Origin: an uncultured Mucilaginibacter sp.
Lineage (GTDB): Bacteria; Bacteroidota; Bacteroidia; Sphingobacteriales; Sphingobacteriaceae
NCBI RefSeq assembly: GCF_903893715.1
Contig: NZ_CAITNG010000024.1
Location: 124,001-188,000 of the forward strand
Direction: 5' to 3'
Length of the DNA stretch: 64,000 bases
Notes under the pieces: model-generated
What the model was told of the DNA's origin: nothing
The model's input: only the letters and a program-made list of their open reading frames with translations
Database searches by the model: none
Part shown: positions 50,744 through 58,820 of the stretch, piece after piece
Layout of the letters: every line of letters begins with the position of its first letter
Position numbering within the stretch: position 1 is the stretch's first letter
Program-made: the position numbers and the translations under genes

Positions 50744-50974
50744 TATAGAGCCTGTTTTAACAAATTTGTTGATACAGGCAGTGATACCGTTTTTGCTGAT
50801 GGTTTTGATAGCAGCGGCAGATACTTTTAAAGTGATCCACTTATCTTCTTCCGGTATATAAAACTTTTTTGTTTGCAGGTTGGGATGAAACCTACGCTTT
50901 GTTTTAACGTTCGAGTTTGAAACGTTAAAGCCGTTCATCGAGCTTTTTCCTGTTAGATCACAAATTCTTGACAT
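50741..50974 (-). CDS. rpmB: 50S ribosomal protein L28
   Basis: A large-subunit ribosomal protein (77 residues): MSRICDLTGKSSMNGFNVSNSN with the CxxTG start, TKRRFHPNLQTKKFYIPEE and the ITLKVSAAAIKTISKNG core are standard for L28 (the CDLTGK motif lacks a second Cys pair). ATG 50974 is the canonical start; an upstream TTG extension (11 residues) has no support. It is the first gene of the rpmB-rpmG-DUF4295 unit. Confidence 0.97.
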   Translation of the reverse strand: MSRICDLTGKSSMNGFNVSNSNVKTKRRFHPNLQTKKFYIPEEDKWITLKVSAAAIKTISKNGITACINKFVKTGSI

Positions 50975-51085
50975 GACTAAATCAATTTTAATTAAACCCT
51001 TTTCCAAAAAGAGTTGGCAAATATCAGGAAATTAAGTTGAAAAGGCAATACCGTTTTCAAAATAATTTAAAAAAGATAAAAGAGG

Positions 51086-51613
51086 CTAATAATAGGTGAT
51101 TTTGCGGGTGGTCGTGTCGGTTGATAGGCTCTGGATATTATATTCTTTGCCATTTGCAGTCGAATCGCCTTTCGGGTTATGATGGTTTGCAATCACGCTA
51201 TCATATGAATCATAGAAAGTGCCATGCTGAATCCTTTTTATCCAATTATTGTGTGAGTCGAACTGCAGGTATTGATATTCAGTTTTACTAACCAAATCCC
51301 GGTCTTCTGAAAAGGTTGATTTTATTAAAAAGTGTTTTTCGTTGTAAGTGTATTTATCTATTAAAGATGCCCGGTGTGTGCAAAAGTCGCGTTTAGATTC
51401 TATCAAGTCTCCTTGATTGTTATATTTATTATGTCCTTTACAATGGTATGGGGTATCTGCTATTTTAGGGATAAAATCTGTTATACGACCGTTTTTGTCT
51501 ATTAGCCATTCTGATTTTTGGTTATCGCCAGGGCTGCTCGGTATTATCGCAATCTTTAATCCGCTACGGTTATATATCGAAGTGTATGATGTTTTATATG
51601 TATCTATTACCAC
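51086..51613 (-). CDS. C-terminal part of a frameshifted lipoprotein (RHS-like YD patterns)
   Basis: A frame of 175 residues starting at a GTG (51613) inside the preceding fragment. It has repeated motifs of the IYNRSGLKI, WLIDKNGRITDF, YNNQGDLIESKRDF, DKYTYNEKHFLI and QFDSHNNWIKRI type, each a tyrosine followed by D/N-x-x-G, typical of Bacteroidota RHS-like beta-strand repeats. It has no signal of its own. Read with 51594-51833 it looks like one interrupted gene, because the frame is open upstream of the GTG to about 51655 and carries sensible sequence (LGQIRVVIDTYK). The whole is AT-rich. Confidence 0.55.
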   Translation of the reverse strand: MVIDTYKTSYTSIYNRSGLKIAIIPSSPGDNQKSEWLIDKNGRITDFIPKIADTPYHCKGHNKYNNQGDLIESKRDFCTHRASLIDKYTYNEKHFLIKSTFSEDRDLVSKTEYQYLQFDSHNNWIKRIQHGTFYDSYDSVIANHHNPKGDSTANGKEYNIQSLSTDTTTRKITYY

Positions 51614-51833
51614 TCTTATCTGACCAAGTAAGGAGGACCTTATTCCAGGTTTGCTTCAAATCGCCTTTTTTATCAAAATCCGCTTTATAAATACTTGCTC
51701 CTGTTTGTTCAACAACTTCTTTTACGTTTCCATTTAACACATCAATGTCCAACAACAAGACTTTTTTCGCCGTCTGATTCCTGCACGAAACAAACAACAC
51801 GACAGCCATCAACAAAATTTGGTTTAACTTCAT
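51594..51833 (-). CDS. N-terminal part of a frameshifted lipoprotein
   Basis: A 79-residue frame with a lipoprotein signal (MKLNQILLMAVVLFVSC, lipobox LFVSC) and mature sequence VLNGNVKEVVEQTGASIYKADFDKKGDLKQTWN, the usual start of RHS-like Bacteroidota lipoproteins. It ends at 51594 inside the next frame (20-bp overlap). Joined by a one-base shift near 51613-51650, the two make a 240-250-residue protein. The shift could be a true mutation or a sequencing error. Confidence 0.55.
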   Translation of the reverse strand: MKLNQILLMAVVLFVSCRNQTAKKVLLLDIDVLNGNVKEVVEQTGASIYKADFDKKGDLKQTWNKVLLTWSDKSGNRYI

Positions 51834-51873
51834 ATGTGTTAAAGTTACAATTTTTTATATACTCGTTTAGTGA

Positions 51874-51888
51874 GAAATTACTAATTTC
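51874..51888. promoter_or_regulatory. Palindrome GAAATTA-C-TAATTTC upstream of acs
   Basis: A perfect 7+1+7 palindrome, 23 nt before the acs ATG and 40 bp from the divergent lipoprotein start. The TAATTTCA within it overlaps a possible -7 box, so a repressor site is plausible. Confidence 0.35.
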
Positions 51889-51911
51889 AGCCTTTCCAAA
51901 TTATACCTGTA

Positions 51912-53819
51912 ATGAGCCTGAAAATATCCTCTTTCGAAGAATACGAACGCGTTTATAAACAAAGTGTCGAACAACCCGAGCAGTTTTGGGACGGCATTGC
52001 CGACACTTTTTTGTGGAAGAAAAAATGGGACAAAACCCTGGAGTGGAACTTTAAGGAACCTAACGTAAAATGGTTCCAGGGGGCAAAACTCAATATAACC
52101 GAGAACTGTTTGGACAGGCACCTCGAAAAGTCGGGTGATAAGCCCGCTATCATTTGGGAGCCTAACGACCCGAACGACGACCACCGCGTATTAACCTACC
52201 GCCAATTGCACGACAAAGTTTGCCAGTTTGCCAATGTGCTAAAAAACAACGGCGTTAAAAAAGGAGACCGTATCTGCATTTATATGCCCATGGTGCCCGA
52301 ACTGGCCATAGCAGTTTTGGCTTGCGCGAGGATTGGTGCCATCCATTCCGTAGTGTTTGGTGGTTTTTCTGCCCAATCCATTGCCGACCGTATTTTGGAC
52401 GCCACCTGCTCCTTAGTGATAACTGCCGACGGCGGTTTCCGCGGAGCTAAAGATATCCCCTTAAAAACCGTGATCGACGATGCCTTGGTACAATGCCCTT
52501 CGGTAAAAAAAGTAATTGTGCTCACCCGCAGCCGGACGGCTGTATCGATGATAAAAGGCCGTGACGTTTGGTGGGAAGATGAAGTGAAAAAAGTAGAAAC
52601 GCAAGGCAACCTCACATTCGCCGCCGAGGAAATGGATGCCGAGGATATGTTGTTCATCTTATATACCTCCGGCTCAACCGGCAAACCAAAAGGCGTGGTA
52701 CACACCTGCGGTGGCTACATGGTTTACGCAGGATACACTTTTGCCAACGTTTTCCAGTACAACCCCGGCGAAGTATATTTCTGTACAGCCGATATCGGCT
52801 GGATAACCGGGCACTCGTATATTGTATATGGCCCGCTATCACAAGGCGCAACCACCCTGATGTTTGAAGGTATACCAACCTACCCCGATGCCGGCCGTTT
52901 TTGGGACGTGGTGGACAAACATAAAGTAAACATCCTGTACACCGCGCCAACGGCCATCCGCTCGTTAATGAGTTTTGGCGACGATATGTTAAGAGGTAAA
53001 GACCTGAGCACCTTGACCAAATTAGGCTCAGTAGGCGAGCCGATAAACGAAGAAGCATGGCATTGGTTTGATGAAAAGATAGGCCACGGCCATTGCCCCA
53101 TTGTGGATACCTGGTGGCAAACCGAAACCGGCGGCATCATGATATCGCCCATTGCCGGGGTTACCAAAACCAAACCAAGTTTTGCCACTTTACCCTTGCC
53201 GGGGATACAACCGTTATTGGTGGACGAGAACGGCAAGGAAATTACAGGTAACGGGGTAAGCGGTAACCTGTGCATCAAGTTCCCATGGCCGGGCATGATC
53301 CGCACCACCTACGGCGACCACGAACGTTGCCGTACTGCCTACTTTGCCACTTATGAAAACCTGTACTTTACAGGCGACGGCTGCTTGCGCGATGAGGATG
53401 GTTATTACCGCATTACCGGCCGTGTAGATGATGTATTGAACGTATCGGGCCACCGCATCGGCACCGCCGAAGTGGAGAACGCCATCAATATGCACTCCAG
53501 CGTGGTCGAATCGGCCGTGGTGGGTTACCCGCACGATATCAAGGGGCAAGGCGTATACGCCTTTGTGGTTTGCCCCGAAAAACATGGCGACGACGAACTG
53601 ACCCGCAAGGATATCGCCATGACGGTTACCCGTATCATAGGCGCCATTGCCCGGCCGGATAAAATTCAGTTTGTTAGCGGTTTGCCGAAGACACGCTCGG
53701 GCAAAATAATGCGCCGCATATTGCGCAAAATAGCCGAAGGCGAAACATCAAATCTGGGTGATACCTCGACTTTGTTGGACCCGAATGTAGTAGAAGAGAT
53801 AAAATCCGGCGCCTTGTAG
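51912..53819 (+). CDS. acs: Acetyl-CoA synthetase
   Basis: An AMP-forming acetate-CoA ligase (635 residues) that activates acetate. Seen: the P-loop YTSGSTGKPKGVVHT (about 251-265), the GDIGW-like TADIGWITGHSYIVYGP (about 294-310), DTWWQTETGG (about 395-404), TGDGCLRDEDGYYRITGRVDDVLNVSGHR (split, hinge and A8 regions, about 495-525) and the catalytic lysine within RSGKIMRRILRK (about 603-614), the usual target of acetylation control. A palindrome precedes the gene. Confidence 0.96.
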   Translation: MSLKISSFEEYERVYKQSVEQPEQFWDGIADTFLWKKKWDKTLEWNFKEPNVKWFQGAKLNITENCLDRHLEKSGDKPAIIWEPNDPNDDHRVLTYRQLHDKVCQFANVLKNNGVKKGDRICIYMPMVPELAIAVLACARIGAIHSVVFGGFSAQSIADRILDATCSLVITADGGFRGAKDIPLKTVIDDALVQCPSVKKVIVLTRSRTAVSMIKGRDVWWEDEVKKVETQGNLTFAAEEMDAEDMLFILYTSGSTGKPKGVVHTCGGYMVYAGYTFANVFQYNPGEVYFCTADIGWITGHSYIVYGPLSQGATTLMFEGIPTYPDAGRFWDVVDKHKVNILYTAPTAIRSLMSFGDDMLRGKDLSTLTKLGSVGEPINEEAWHWFDEKIGHGHCPIVDTWWQTETGGIMISPIAGVTKTKPSFATLPLPGIQPLLVDENGKEITGNGVSGNLCIKFPWPGMIRTTYGDHERCRTAYFATYENLYFTGDGCLRDEDGYYRITGRVDDVLNVSGHRIGTAEVENAINMHSSVVESAVVGYPHDIKGQGVYAFVVCPEKHGDDELTRKDIAMTVTRIIGAIARPDKIQFVSGLPKTRSGKIMRRILRKIAEGETSNLGDTSTLLDPNVVEEIKSGAL

Positions 53820-53853
53820 TTCATTTTTTTATTGGTGAAAACCAAATCCATAA

Positions 53854-53878
53854 TTAGATGTTTATTGAAGACATCTAA
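53854..53878. promoter_or_regulatory. Inverted repeat before csbD
   Basis: TTAGATGT (53854-53861) and ACATCTAA (53871-53878), 8-bp perfect arms with a 9-nt loop, 11 nt before the csbD ATG. It could be an operator, or a hairpin near the ribosome-loading region. Confidence 0.35.
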
Positions 53879-53889
53879 CTATAAATACA

Positions 53890-54072
53890 ATGGACTTACA
53901 GATCAAAGGAAAATGGAATGAGATAAAAGGAAAGGTTAAACAGGCTTACGGCAACCTGACCGATGACGACCTTACGCACGATGAGGGCAAAGAAGACGAA
54001 CTGTTGGGCAAACTCCAGCAAAAAACCGGCAAAGGCCGCGATGAGTTGGTGAAATGGCTGAATAGCTTGTAA
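53890..54072 (+). CDS. CsbD family stress protein
   Basis: A 60-residue hydrophilic protein of the CsbD type: [22 protein letters not shown] (about 7-28) is the family signature, followed by an acidic helix and [15 protein letters not shown]. Family members are induced by general stress; the molecular role is not known. A strong terminator follows immediately, so it is the end of its transcript. Confidence 0.93.
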   Translation: MDLQIKGKWNEIKGKVKQAYGNLTDDDLTHDEGKEDELLGKLQQKTGKGRDELVKWLNSL

Positions 54073-54082
54073 GATAGAATTT

Positions 54083-54113
54083 AAAGCGCCCTGATTACAG
54101 GGGCGCTTTTTTT
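54083..54113. terminator. csbD terminator (bidirectional)
   Basis: AAAGCGCC-CTG / CAGGGGCGCTTT stem (one bulged base), followed by a T-run on the plus strand. The end overlaps the stop of the convergent Uma2 gene at 54112. Confidence 0.85.
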
Positions 54114-54663
54114 AAGCGAAGATTTTTGCAAGGTCGAATACCAAACCTGGTAACAAAACAGAATTGAGCAATTGTGTTTTATTGGCTTTTTGTTTCAAAA
54201 CATATACGCCGTTTTCTATAAAATGTATTTCAGCGTTTTCTTGTATCGGGTCGACAATGATGTATTCCTTTACTCCATATTTTTCGTAGATGTCTTTTTT
54301 TGATTTCAGGTCATAGTATGCGTTTGAAGGCGAAAGGATTTCTATAACTAAATCAGGCGCACCTTCAATGCGTTCTTTAACAAGGGCCGGTTTTCTTTCT
54401 TCCGAAACAAATAACAGATCAGGCTGATATACGTTACCATCGTCCAATTTTACATCCATTGGGGCGCAAAGCAATAAACCGTTATTGTTTGTTTGGTTCA
54501 TATAAATTAAAAATGCCTGTAACAGTTTAACTATTACATTCTGATGTTGAATAGTGGGAGAGGGCGACATAATCAGATCATGGTGAATTAACTGAAAAGG
54601 TGCACCTTCTTCCAGCATCATATAATCCTGTACTGTGTATTTTTTCTTTTCAGTGGTAAGCAT
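54112..54663 (-). CDS. Uma2 family (DUF820) putative endonuclease
   Basis: A PD-(D/E)xK-fold protein of 183 residues of the Uma2/DUF820 family, abundant in cyanobacteria and Bacteroidota. Visible core: YMMLEEGAPFQLIHHDLIMSPSP (about 15-37), QPDLLFVSEER (about 79-89, with the Asp), APDLVIEILSPSNAYYDLKSKKDIYEKYGVKEYIIVDP (split, about 101-138; the E-x-L...K pattern fits the nuclease active site). A biological role is not known; some are thought to be mobile-element related. It has its own ATG and is convergent with csbD. Confidence 0.9.
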   Translation of the reverse strand: MLTTEKKKYTVQDYMMLEEGAPFQLIHHDLIMSPSPTIQHQNVIVKLLQAFLIYMNQTNNNGLLLCAPMDVKLDDGNVYQPDLLFVSEERKPALVKERIEGAPDLVIEILSPSNAYYDLKSKKDIYEKYGVKEYIIVDPIQENAEIHFIENGVYVLKQKANKTQLLNSVLLPGLVFDLAKIFA

Positions 54664-54693
54664 AATTCAAATATAACTAATTTCGCTCCAAAT

Positions 54694-55464
54694 ATGAAAA
54701 CCAAACCCACCATTCTTGTTGTAAACGACGATGGCATTACCGCGCCGGGCATTAAAGCCCTGATGGATGCCATGCGCGATATTGGCCATGTTGTAGTTGT
54801 AGCGCCCGATAGCCCGCAGTCGGGTATGGGGCATGCCATTACCATTGGTAAACCATTACGTTTGGATAAGGTAGATATTTATCCCGGTATCGAAATGTAC
54901 CGTTGCTCGGGCACCCCGGTTGATTGTGTGAAGCTGGCCGTTAACGTCATTTTTAAAGGTAAAAAGCCTGACCTGTGCGTTTCGGGCATCAACCACGGGT
55001 TGAACAACTCCATCAACGTATTGTACTCCGGCACCATGTCGGCAGCGGTTGAGGGGGCTATCGAAAGCATTCCGTCCATCGGTTTTTCGCTGGATGATTT
55101 TACCTTGCAGGCCGATTTTAGCCATTGTGTAAAATACATCAAAGAGTTGGCACTGCAGGTTTTACAGAACGGTTTACCAACGGCTACTTTATTGAATGTA
55201 AACTTCCCCAACACGGCGCACATCAAAGGCATCAAGATATGCCGCCAGGCCAATGCCAAGTGGGCTGAGGAATTTGATGAGCGCCTCGACCCGCACAAGC
55301 GCAGCTATTACTGGCTAACGGGCGTATTCCAAAACAACGACCAAGGAGAGGATACAGACGTTTGGGCGCTCGAACATAACTACGTTTCGGTAGTACCCGT
55401 ACAGTTCGACCTGACCGCGCACCATGCCATACCCGTGCTAAACGGCTGGAAGTTTAACGTGTAA
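54694..55464 (+). CDS. surE: 5'/3'-nucleotidase SurE
   Basis: A metal-dependent survival phosphatase (256 residues) acting on nucleoside monophosphates. The metal-site DD is in VVNDDGITAPGIKAL (about 8-22). APDSPQSGMGHAIT (about 36-49), RCSGTPVDCVKLAVN (about 70-84), CVSGINHGLNNSINVLYSGTMSAAVEGA (split) and TDVWALEHNYVSVVPV are family segments. A near-consensus -7 box (TAATTTCG, 54678-54685) ends 8 nt before the ATG. The next gene is convergent with no gap. Confidence 0.96.
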   Translation: MKTKPTILVVNDDGITAPGIKALMDAMRDIGHVVVVAPDSPQSGMGHAITIGKPLRLDKVDIYPGIEMYRCSGTPVDCVKLAVNVIFKGKKPDLCVSGINHGLNNSINVLYSGTMSAAVEGAIESIPSIGFSLDDFTLQADFSHCVKYIKELALQVLQNGLPTATLLNVNFPNTAHIKGIKICRQANAKWAEEFDERLDPHKRSYYWLTGVFQNNDQGEDTDVWALEHNYVSVVPVQFDLTAHHAIPVLNGWKFNV

Positions 55465-56031
55465 TTATTGCTCCTTAATACTCAGCAGGTCAAAGTCAAT
55501 CCCGCCGGGGTTGCCGGTCAGTCGGCAAATTAAAGGGAAATCGGGGTTGTTCAATACCCATATATGTACCTTGCCGTTCGCGGTGGCGGCATGTATCACG
55601 TCGGCTTCCTTATCGTTTATTTTGTATTTCAGGGTATCGGGCTTCGCATCAAACTTTCCTTTGTTTAGCATGAAAGTTTGATTTTTCACCAGGCTGTTGA
55701 ACGAGTCTTTTGATATCACCATAATAGTTTCGTCATCACCCAGTTTTGTGGTGCCGTCTTGCGGTTCGGTAAGACGCATCTGAGTGCCGCTTTGAAAACC
55801 TGCCGGCGAGAGCTGGAATTTCCCCGTACCCAATCCCGGGATGGCCCAACGGAAAATTACAGGGTCGGTTACGGATTCCATGGTTAGCGTCAATGGTATC
55901 TGCTGACCGCTTGCTGTAGCCACAACATCGTAATTGATGACGGCGTTGACACCAATTTTGGGCACATACTTTTGCGCCATACCAGCGTTGGCAAATAACG
56001 CGGCAAACAGGATGAAGGTAATTTTTTTCAT
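55465..56031 (-). CDS. Secreted hypothetical protein
   Basis: An exported protein of 188 residues with a signal peptide (MKKITFILFAALFANAGMAQ). The mature part (YVPKIGVNAVINYDVVATASGQQIPLTLTMESV, split, about 22-54) is beta-rich. ADVIHAATANGKVHIWVLNNPDFPLI (split, about 140-170) resembles the ending of Bacteroidota proteins that may be DUF3108-like. Family assignment is uncertain and I would not name a function. It is convergent with surE and lies upstream of a clear terminator-bearing region. Confidence 0.7.
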   Translation of the reverse strand: MKKITFILFAALFANAGMAQKYVPKIGVNAVINYDVVATASGQQIPLTLTMESVTDPVIFRWAIPGLGTGKFQLSPAGFQSGTQMRLTEPQDGTTKLGDDETIMVISKDSFNSLVKNQTFMLNKGKFDAKPDTLKYKINDKEADVIHAATANGKVHIWVLNNPDFPLICRLTGNPGGIDFDLLSIKEQ

Positions 56032-56098
56032 GTCCGAATATAAACCTTTTTATGATAGTAATATAATTCAAGACCGGGTTGCGCCGCATTTAACACGT

Positions 56099-56126
56099 AA
56101 AAAAGTGCCTGAAGCAGGCACTTTTT
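56099..56126. terminator. Terminator of the DUF1398 gene
   Basis: GTGCCTG (56105-56111) / CAGGCAC (56115-56121), perfect 7-bp stem with A's on one side and T's on the other, so it works on either strand. It lies 13 bp past the stop of the minus-strand gene. Confidence 0.88.
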
Positions 56127-56138
56127 GCGTAAATGGAG

Positions 56139-56537
56139 TTAGTAGCCTTTATCCGGTATGGGTTCTGCCACCATGTTATTGCCCGCAAGGTCGTAATAGC
56201 TGCATAGCATGACTTCCGTATCTACCACCCATTTTTTAACGCCGGCGTCTGCTACTAATGCACAAAAAGTAAGGAAGTCTGTTTTACCCTGCTGGTGTTC
56301 GGCAATAATGTGCTGTACGGTGACAGGTGATGCCTGTGCCGAAATTGGTTTTTCACTGTAAACCGGGTCGCCGCTAATTTGGAACCCATTCGGCCCATGG
56401 TATACCGTCCGCCCGTCTTTTACCATAAAATCATAGTGTAACAAGCCTAATTGTTTAATCTCTTGTACATAAGCGGGGAAATCTACCCCGCTTTTTACCT
56501 TGGCGTGTGCCGCCTTCATTTGTTGTAGTGTGAACAT
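56139..56537 (-). CDS. DUF1398 (YbcV-like) protein
   Basis: A protein of 132 residues matching the DUF1398 family: MFTLQQMKAAHAKVKSGVDFPAY near the start, LGLLHYDFMVKDGRTVYHG (about 30-48), HIIAEHQQGKTDFLTFC (about 76-92) and GVKKWVVDTEVMLCSYYD (about 99-116). It is a small soluble cytosolic protein of unknown function; Escherichia coli YbcV is in the same family. A terminator follows. The AraC-type regulator gene lies 62 bp upstream on the same strand, so the two may be co-transcribed. Confidence 0.85.
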   Translation of the reverse strand: MFTLQQMKAAHAKVKSGVDFPAYVQEIKQLGLLHYDFMVKDGRTVYHGPNGFQISGDPVYSEKPISAQASPVTVQHIIAEHQQGKTDFLTFCALVADAGVKKWVVDTEVMLCSYYDLAGNNMVAEPIPDKGY

Positions 56538-56599
56538 CTTTTTAAATTTTGATATTCAAAGGTAGCCCGGCCGAGTGCCCCCCAATTGTAAAAATCCGT

Positions 56600-57364
56600 T
56601 TATTTTAAACCCTTCAGGTATTGTTCCGGGGTAACAGCGGCAAACTTTTTAAAGTCTTTGATAAAATGTGCCTGGTCATAAAATGCAGAAAGATAAGCAG
56701 CGTAACCCTCCTGCCCATTCTCCATTGCTTTAAGTACCTGGCGGGCACGGACAATGTTGGCGAATTTTTTAGGTGAGGCACCCACTTCCTGTCGGAATCG
56801 CTTTTCTAACGGACTGGCACTTGTGTGTAAAAGCGAAGCCAATTCGCTGATGCGGATAGTTCCTCCCGACCCGTGTATCAATTCCAGTGCCCGGCTGACC
56901 AGCAGATCCGGCGGCCGTTCCTCCAATTGGTCTATCAGGAACTGTTCAACAAGGCTGATGCGCGATACATCACTATCGGCAGCATCCAATCGTTCTTCCA
57001 GTTCGGCAAGCGAGGCGCGGGAAAAAAAATGTTCCAATGAAAGGCTTTCGCTGAAGAGTTGGTGGAGCGGTGTCCGCATAAACCTGGCCGCGCCATTTTC
57101 CCTGAAAACCACCAATACTGAACCCACACCCGCTGTGTTGAGGAATACCCGATAGGTATCTCTTAAACCTGTAATACCGGCGGTTGCCAGCGGGTTTTGC
57201 TTATCATCTTCTAAATACGACAGTTTGCCCCGATACTGAAAGCCGATAACCAAAGCCGTATCGGGTAAAACGCGGTAAGAGTTTTCCTGCTCATTTTCTG
57301 AAATGACCAAATGTTTAACGTAAGGCAACAAACGTTCACAAGGTAGATGAACCTGGAATTTCAT
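56600..57364 (-). CDS. AraC-family transcriptional regulator
   Basis: A DNA-binding regulator of 254 residues. The N-terminal half (about 1-145) is a cupin-like sensor with the start MKFQVHLPCERLLPYVKHLVISEN, typical of the DUF6597/AraC type. The C-terminal half carries two helix-turn-helices (about 165-254): IRISELASLLHTSASPLEKRFRQEVGASPKKFANIVR and FYDQAHFIKDFKKFAAVTPEQYL, a standard AraC signature. The inducer is unknown. It is divergent from the esterase (93 bp) and may control it and the DUF1398 gene downstream. Confidence 0.93.
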   Translation of the reverse strand: MKFQVHLPCERLLPYVKHLVISENEQENSYRVLPDTALVIGFQYRGKLSYLEDDKQNPLATAGITGLRDTYRVFLNTAGVGSVLVVFRENGAARFMRTPLHQLFSESLSLEHFFSRASLAELEERLDAADSDVSRISLVEQFLIDQLEERPPDLLVSRALELIHGSGGTIRISELASLLHTSASPLEKRFRQEVGASPKKFANIVRARQVLKAMENGQEGYAAYLSAFYDQAHFIKDFKKFAAVTPEQYLKGLK

Positions 57365-57457
57365 ACCTAAAGTTAATTATTATCAGGATAAGCTGCGTGG
57401 TAGATCATAAATAATTGCCAATAATTCAATAACTTCGGTACACCAATTACCTGCTGC

Positions 57458-58315
57458 ATGAAAAGAAACTTACCGCTTTTGTTGCTATGCGCTTTGCTGA
57501 TCGCTATGGCTCCGATCGATACCCCGAAAGAGATTCCTTTATGGCCTAAAGGCGCGCCCGGCAGCGAGGGTAAAACGGCACCCGAAAAAATAATAACCCT
57601 GCCCAATGGCGAGCACACAGTGTCGGGTGTAAATAACCCGTCCATCATACCCTATATTCCGGCTCCCGATAAGATGACCGGCGCGGCAGTAATTATAGCC
57701 CCGGGCGGTGGACATAAACTCATGTCGATTGACCATGAAGGTTACGCTGTAGCGGCCTGGCTGCAGGCACATGGTATCGCAGGTTTTGTGTTGAAATACC
57801 GTTTGGCAAAAGAAGACGGCTCAACCTACACCGTCGATGGTAATGCCGTACCCGATATGCAGCGGGCTATCCGTCTGGTACGTAGTCGCTCCAAAGAATG
57901 GGGTATTGATACCGCGAAGATTGGCGTAATGGGTTTCTCGGCCGGCGGAGAACTGGCCGGCCTCACCGCCATGCGTTACGACTATGGCCTGCCCAACCCG
58001 GCGGATGACGTGGATAAATTCAGTTCGCACCCTGCTTTTCAAATATTGATATACCCCGGTAATTCCAGCCGTTTCGAGGTAACCAAAAACCTGCCCCCTG
58101 TTTTCATCGCCTGCGGCTATAACGACAGGCCGGATATATCCGAATATATGCCGCAACTCTATCTCAAATACAAACAATTAGGCATCCCCGCCGAATTGCA
58201 CATTTATTCGGGCGTGGGGCATGGCTTTGGTTTGCGGGCCAGCAACAAAGGCGCCGTAGGCCAATGGCCCGAGGAAGTTTTTGAGTGGATGAAGGACAGG
58301 AAGTTTGTGAAATAG
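57458..58315 (+). CDS. Secreted alpha/beta-hydrolase (acetyl-esterase type)
   Basis: A hydrolase of 285 residues, probably an acetyl- or feruloyl-type esterase on plant polysaccharides. A short signal sequence (MKRNLPLLLLCALLIAMA) is followed by WPKGAPGSEG and the oxyanion region APGGGHKLMSIDHEGYAVAAWL (split, about 77-97). The nucleophile elbow is GFSAGG (about 165-170), with a later Asp and GVGHGFG carrying the catalytic His (about 257-263). It is close to the BD-FAE/pectin-acetylesterase-like group. It is divergent from AraC. Confidence 0.9.
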   Translation: MKRNLPLLLLCALLIAMAPIDTPKEIPLWPKGAPGSEGKTAPEKIITLPNGEHTVSGVNNPSIIPYIPAPDKMTGAAVIIAPGGGHKLMSIDHEGYAVAAWLQAHGIAGFVLKYRLAKEDGSTYTVDGNAVPDMQRAIRLVRSRSKEWGIDTAKIGVMGFSAGGELAGLTAMRYDYGLPNPADDVDKFSSHPAFQILIYPGNSSRFEVTKNLPPVFIACGYNDRPDISEYMPQLYLKYKQLGIPAELHIYSGVGHGFGLRASNKGAVGQWPEEVFEWMKDRKFVK

Positions 58316-58393
58316 TATTTATTAACATCGTTGTGATAAAATAATGCCTATTTTAGTAACGCCCTCGTAAAAACTACAAATAAAAACACGAGA

Positions 58394-58411
58394 GTTTAGT
58401 TATAACTAAAC
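58394..58411. promoter_or_regulatory. 18-bp perfect palindrome, probable TAC operator
   Basis: GTTTAGTTATAACTAAAC is a perfect palindrome ending 4 nt before the toxin ATG at 58416. Such a site fits autoregulation by a HigA-type antitoxin dimer. The surrounding DNA (from about 58316) is AT-rich and holds the likely promoter. Confidence 0.65.
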
Positions 58412-58415
58412 AAAA

Positions 58416-58820
58416 ATGAGTACTTTTGCGTTAAAAGAATTTAATGACGTTATCGGTAAGATTAAATTTTTCAAACTTATTGAAAACAAAATTTGCTATT
58501 GGGATGAATTTTGCAAGGAGATTGAAAAGGATACTTCTTGGGAAGAACAACTCGTAAGTATCAAATCTCGAATGAATGACGTAGCCAATCTAAAAATGTT
58601 ACCTGATAGTAAGTTTAAAAAAATAACACCTAATAAAGAACAAGTAGATGAATACGAGATTAAAACTCGTGATTTGAGGGTTTACTTGATAAAAAACGAA
58701 GATGGAAACATTGTCATACTTGGTGGTAAAAAAAACTCGCAAGTATCTGATATTAGAACTTTTAGGTCTATAAAAAAAGAATATTTAAAATTAAAAAATG
58801 ACACGAGAAAAACTACTTAA
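58416..58820 (+). CDS. HigB/RelE-like toxin of a TAC module
   Basis: A basic protein of 134 residues with a RelE/HigB fold signature in its C-terminal half: YEIKTRDLRVYLIKNEDG (about 80-97), IVILGGKKNSQVSDI (about 99-113) and a final helix FRSIKKEYLKLK. In this family such toxins cut mRNA on the ribosome. The order toxin-first is that of higBA. It overlaps the antitoxin start by 23 bp, so translation is coupled. Codon use and composition are far more AT-rich than the flanking genes, which suggests recent transfer. A palindromic operator precedes it. Confidence 0.75.
   Translation: MSTFALKEFNDVIGKIKFFKLIENKICYWDEFCKEIEKDTSWEEQLVSIKSRMNDVANLKMLPDSKFKKITPNKEQVDEYEIKTRDLRVYLIKNEDGNIVILGGKKNSQVSDIRTFRSIKKEYLKLKNDTRKTT

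Noticed and set aside
54112-54663. Uma2 gene as proof of a mobile element
   Set aside because: No transposase, integrase or inverted ends flank it; the family alone is not enough.
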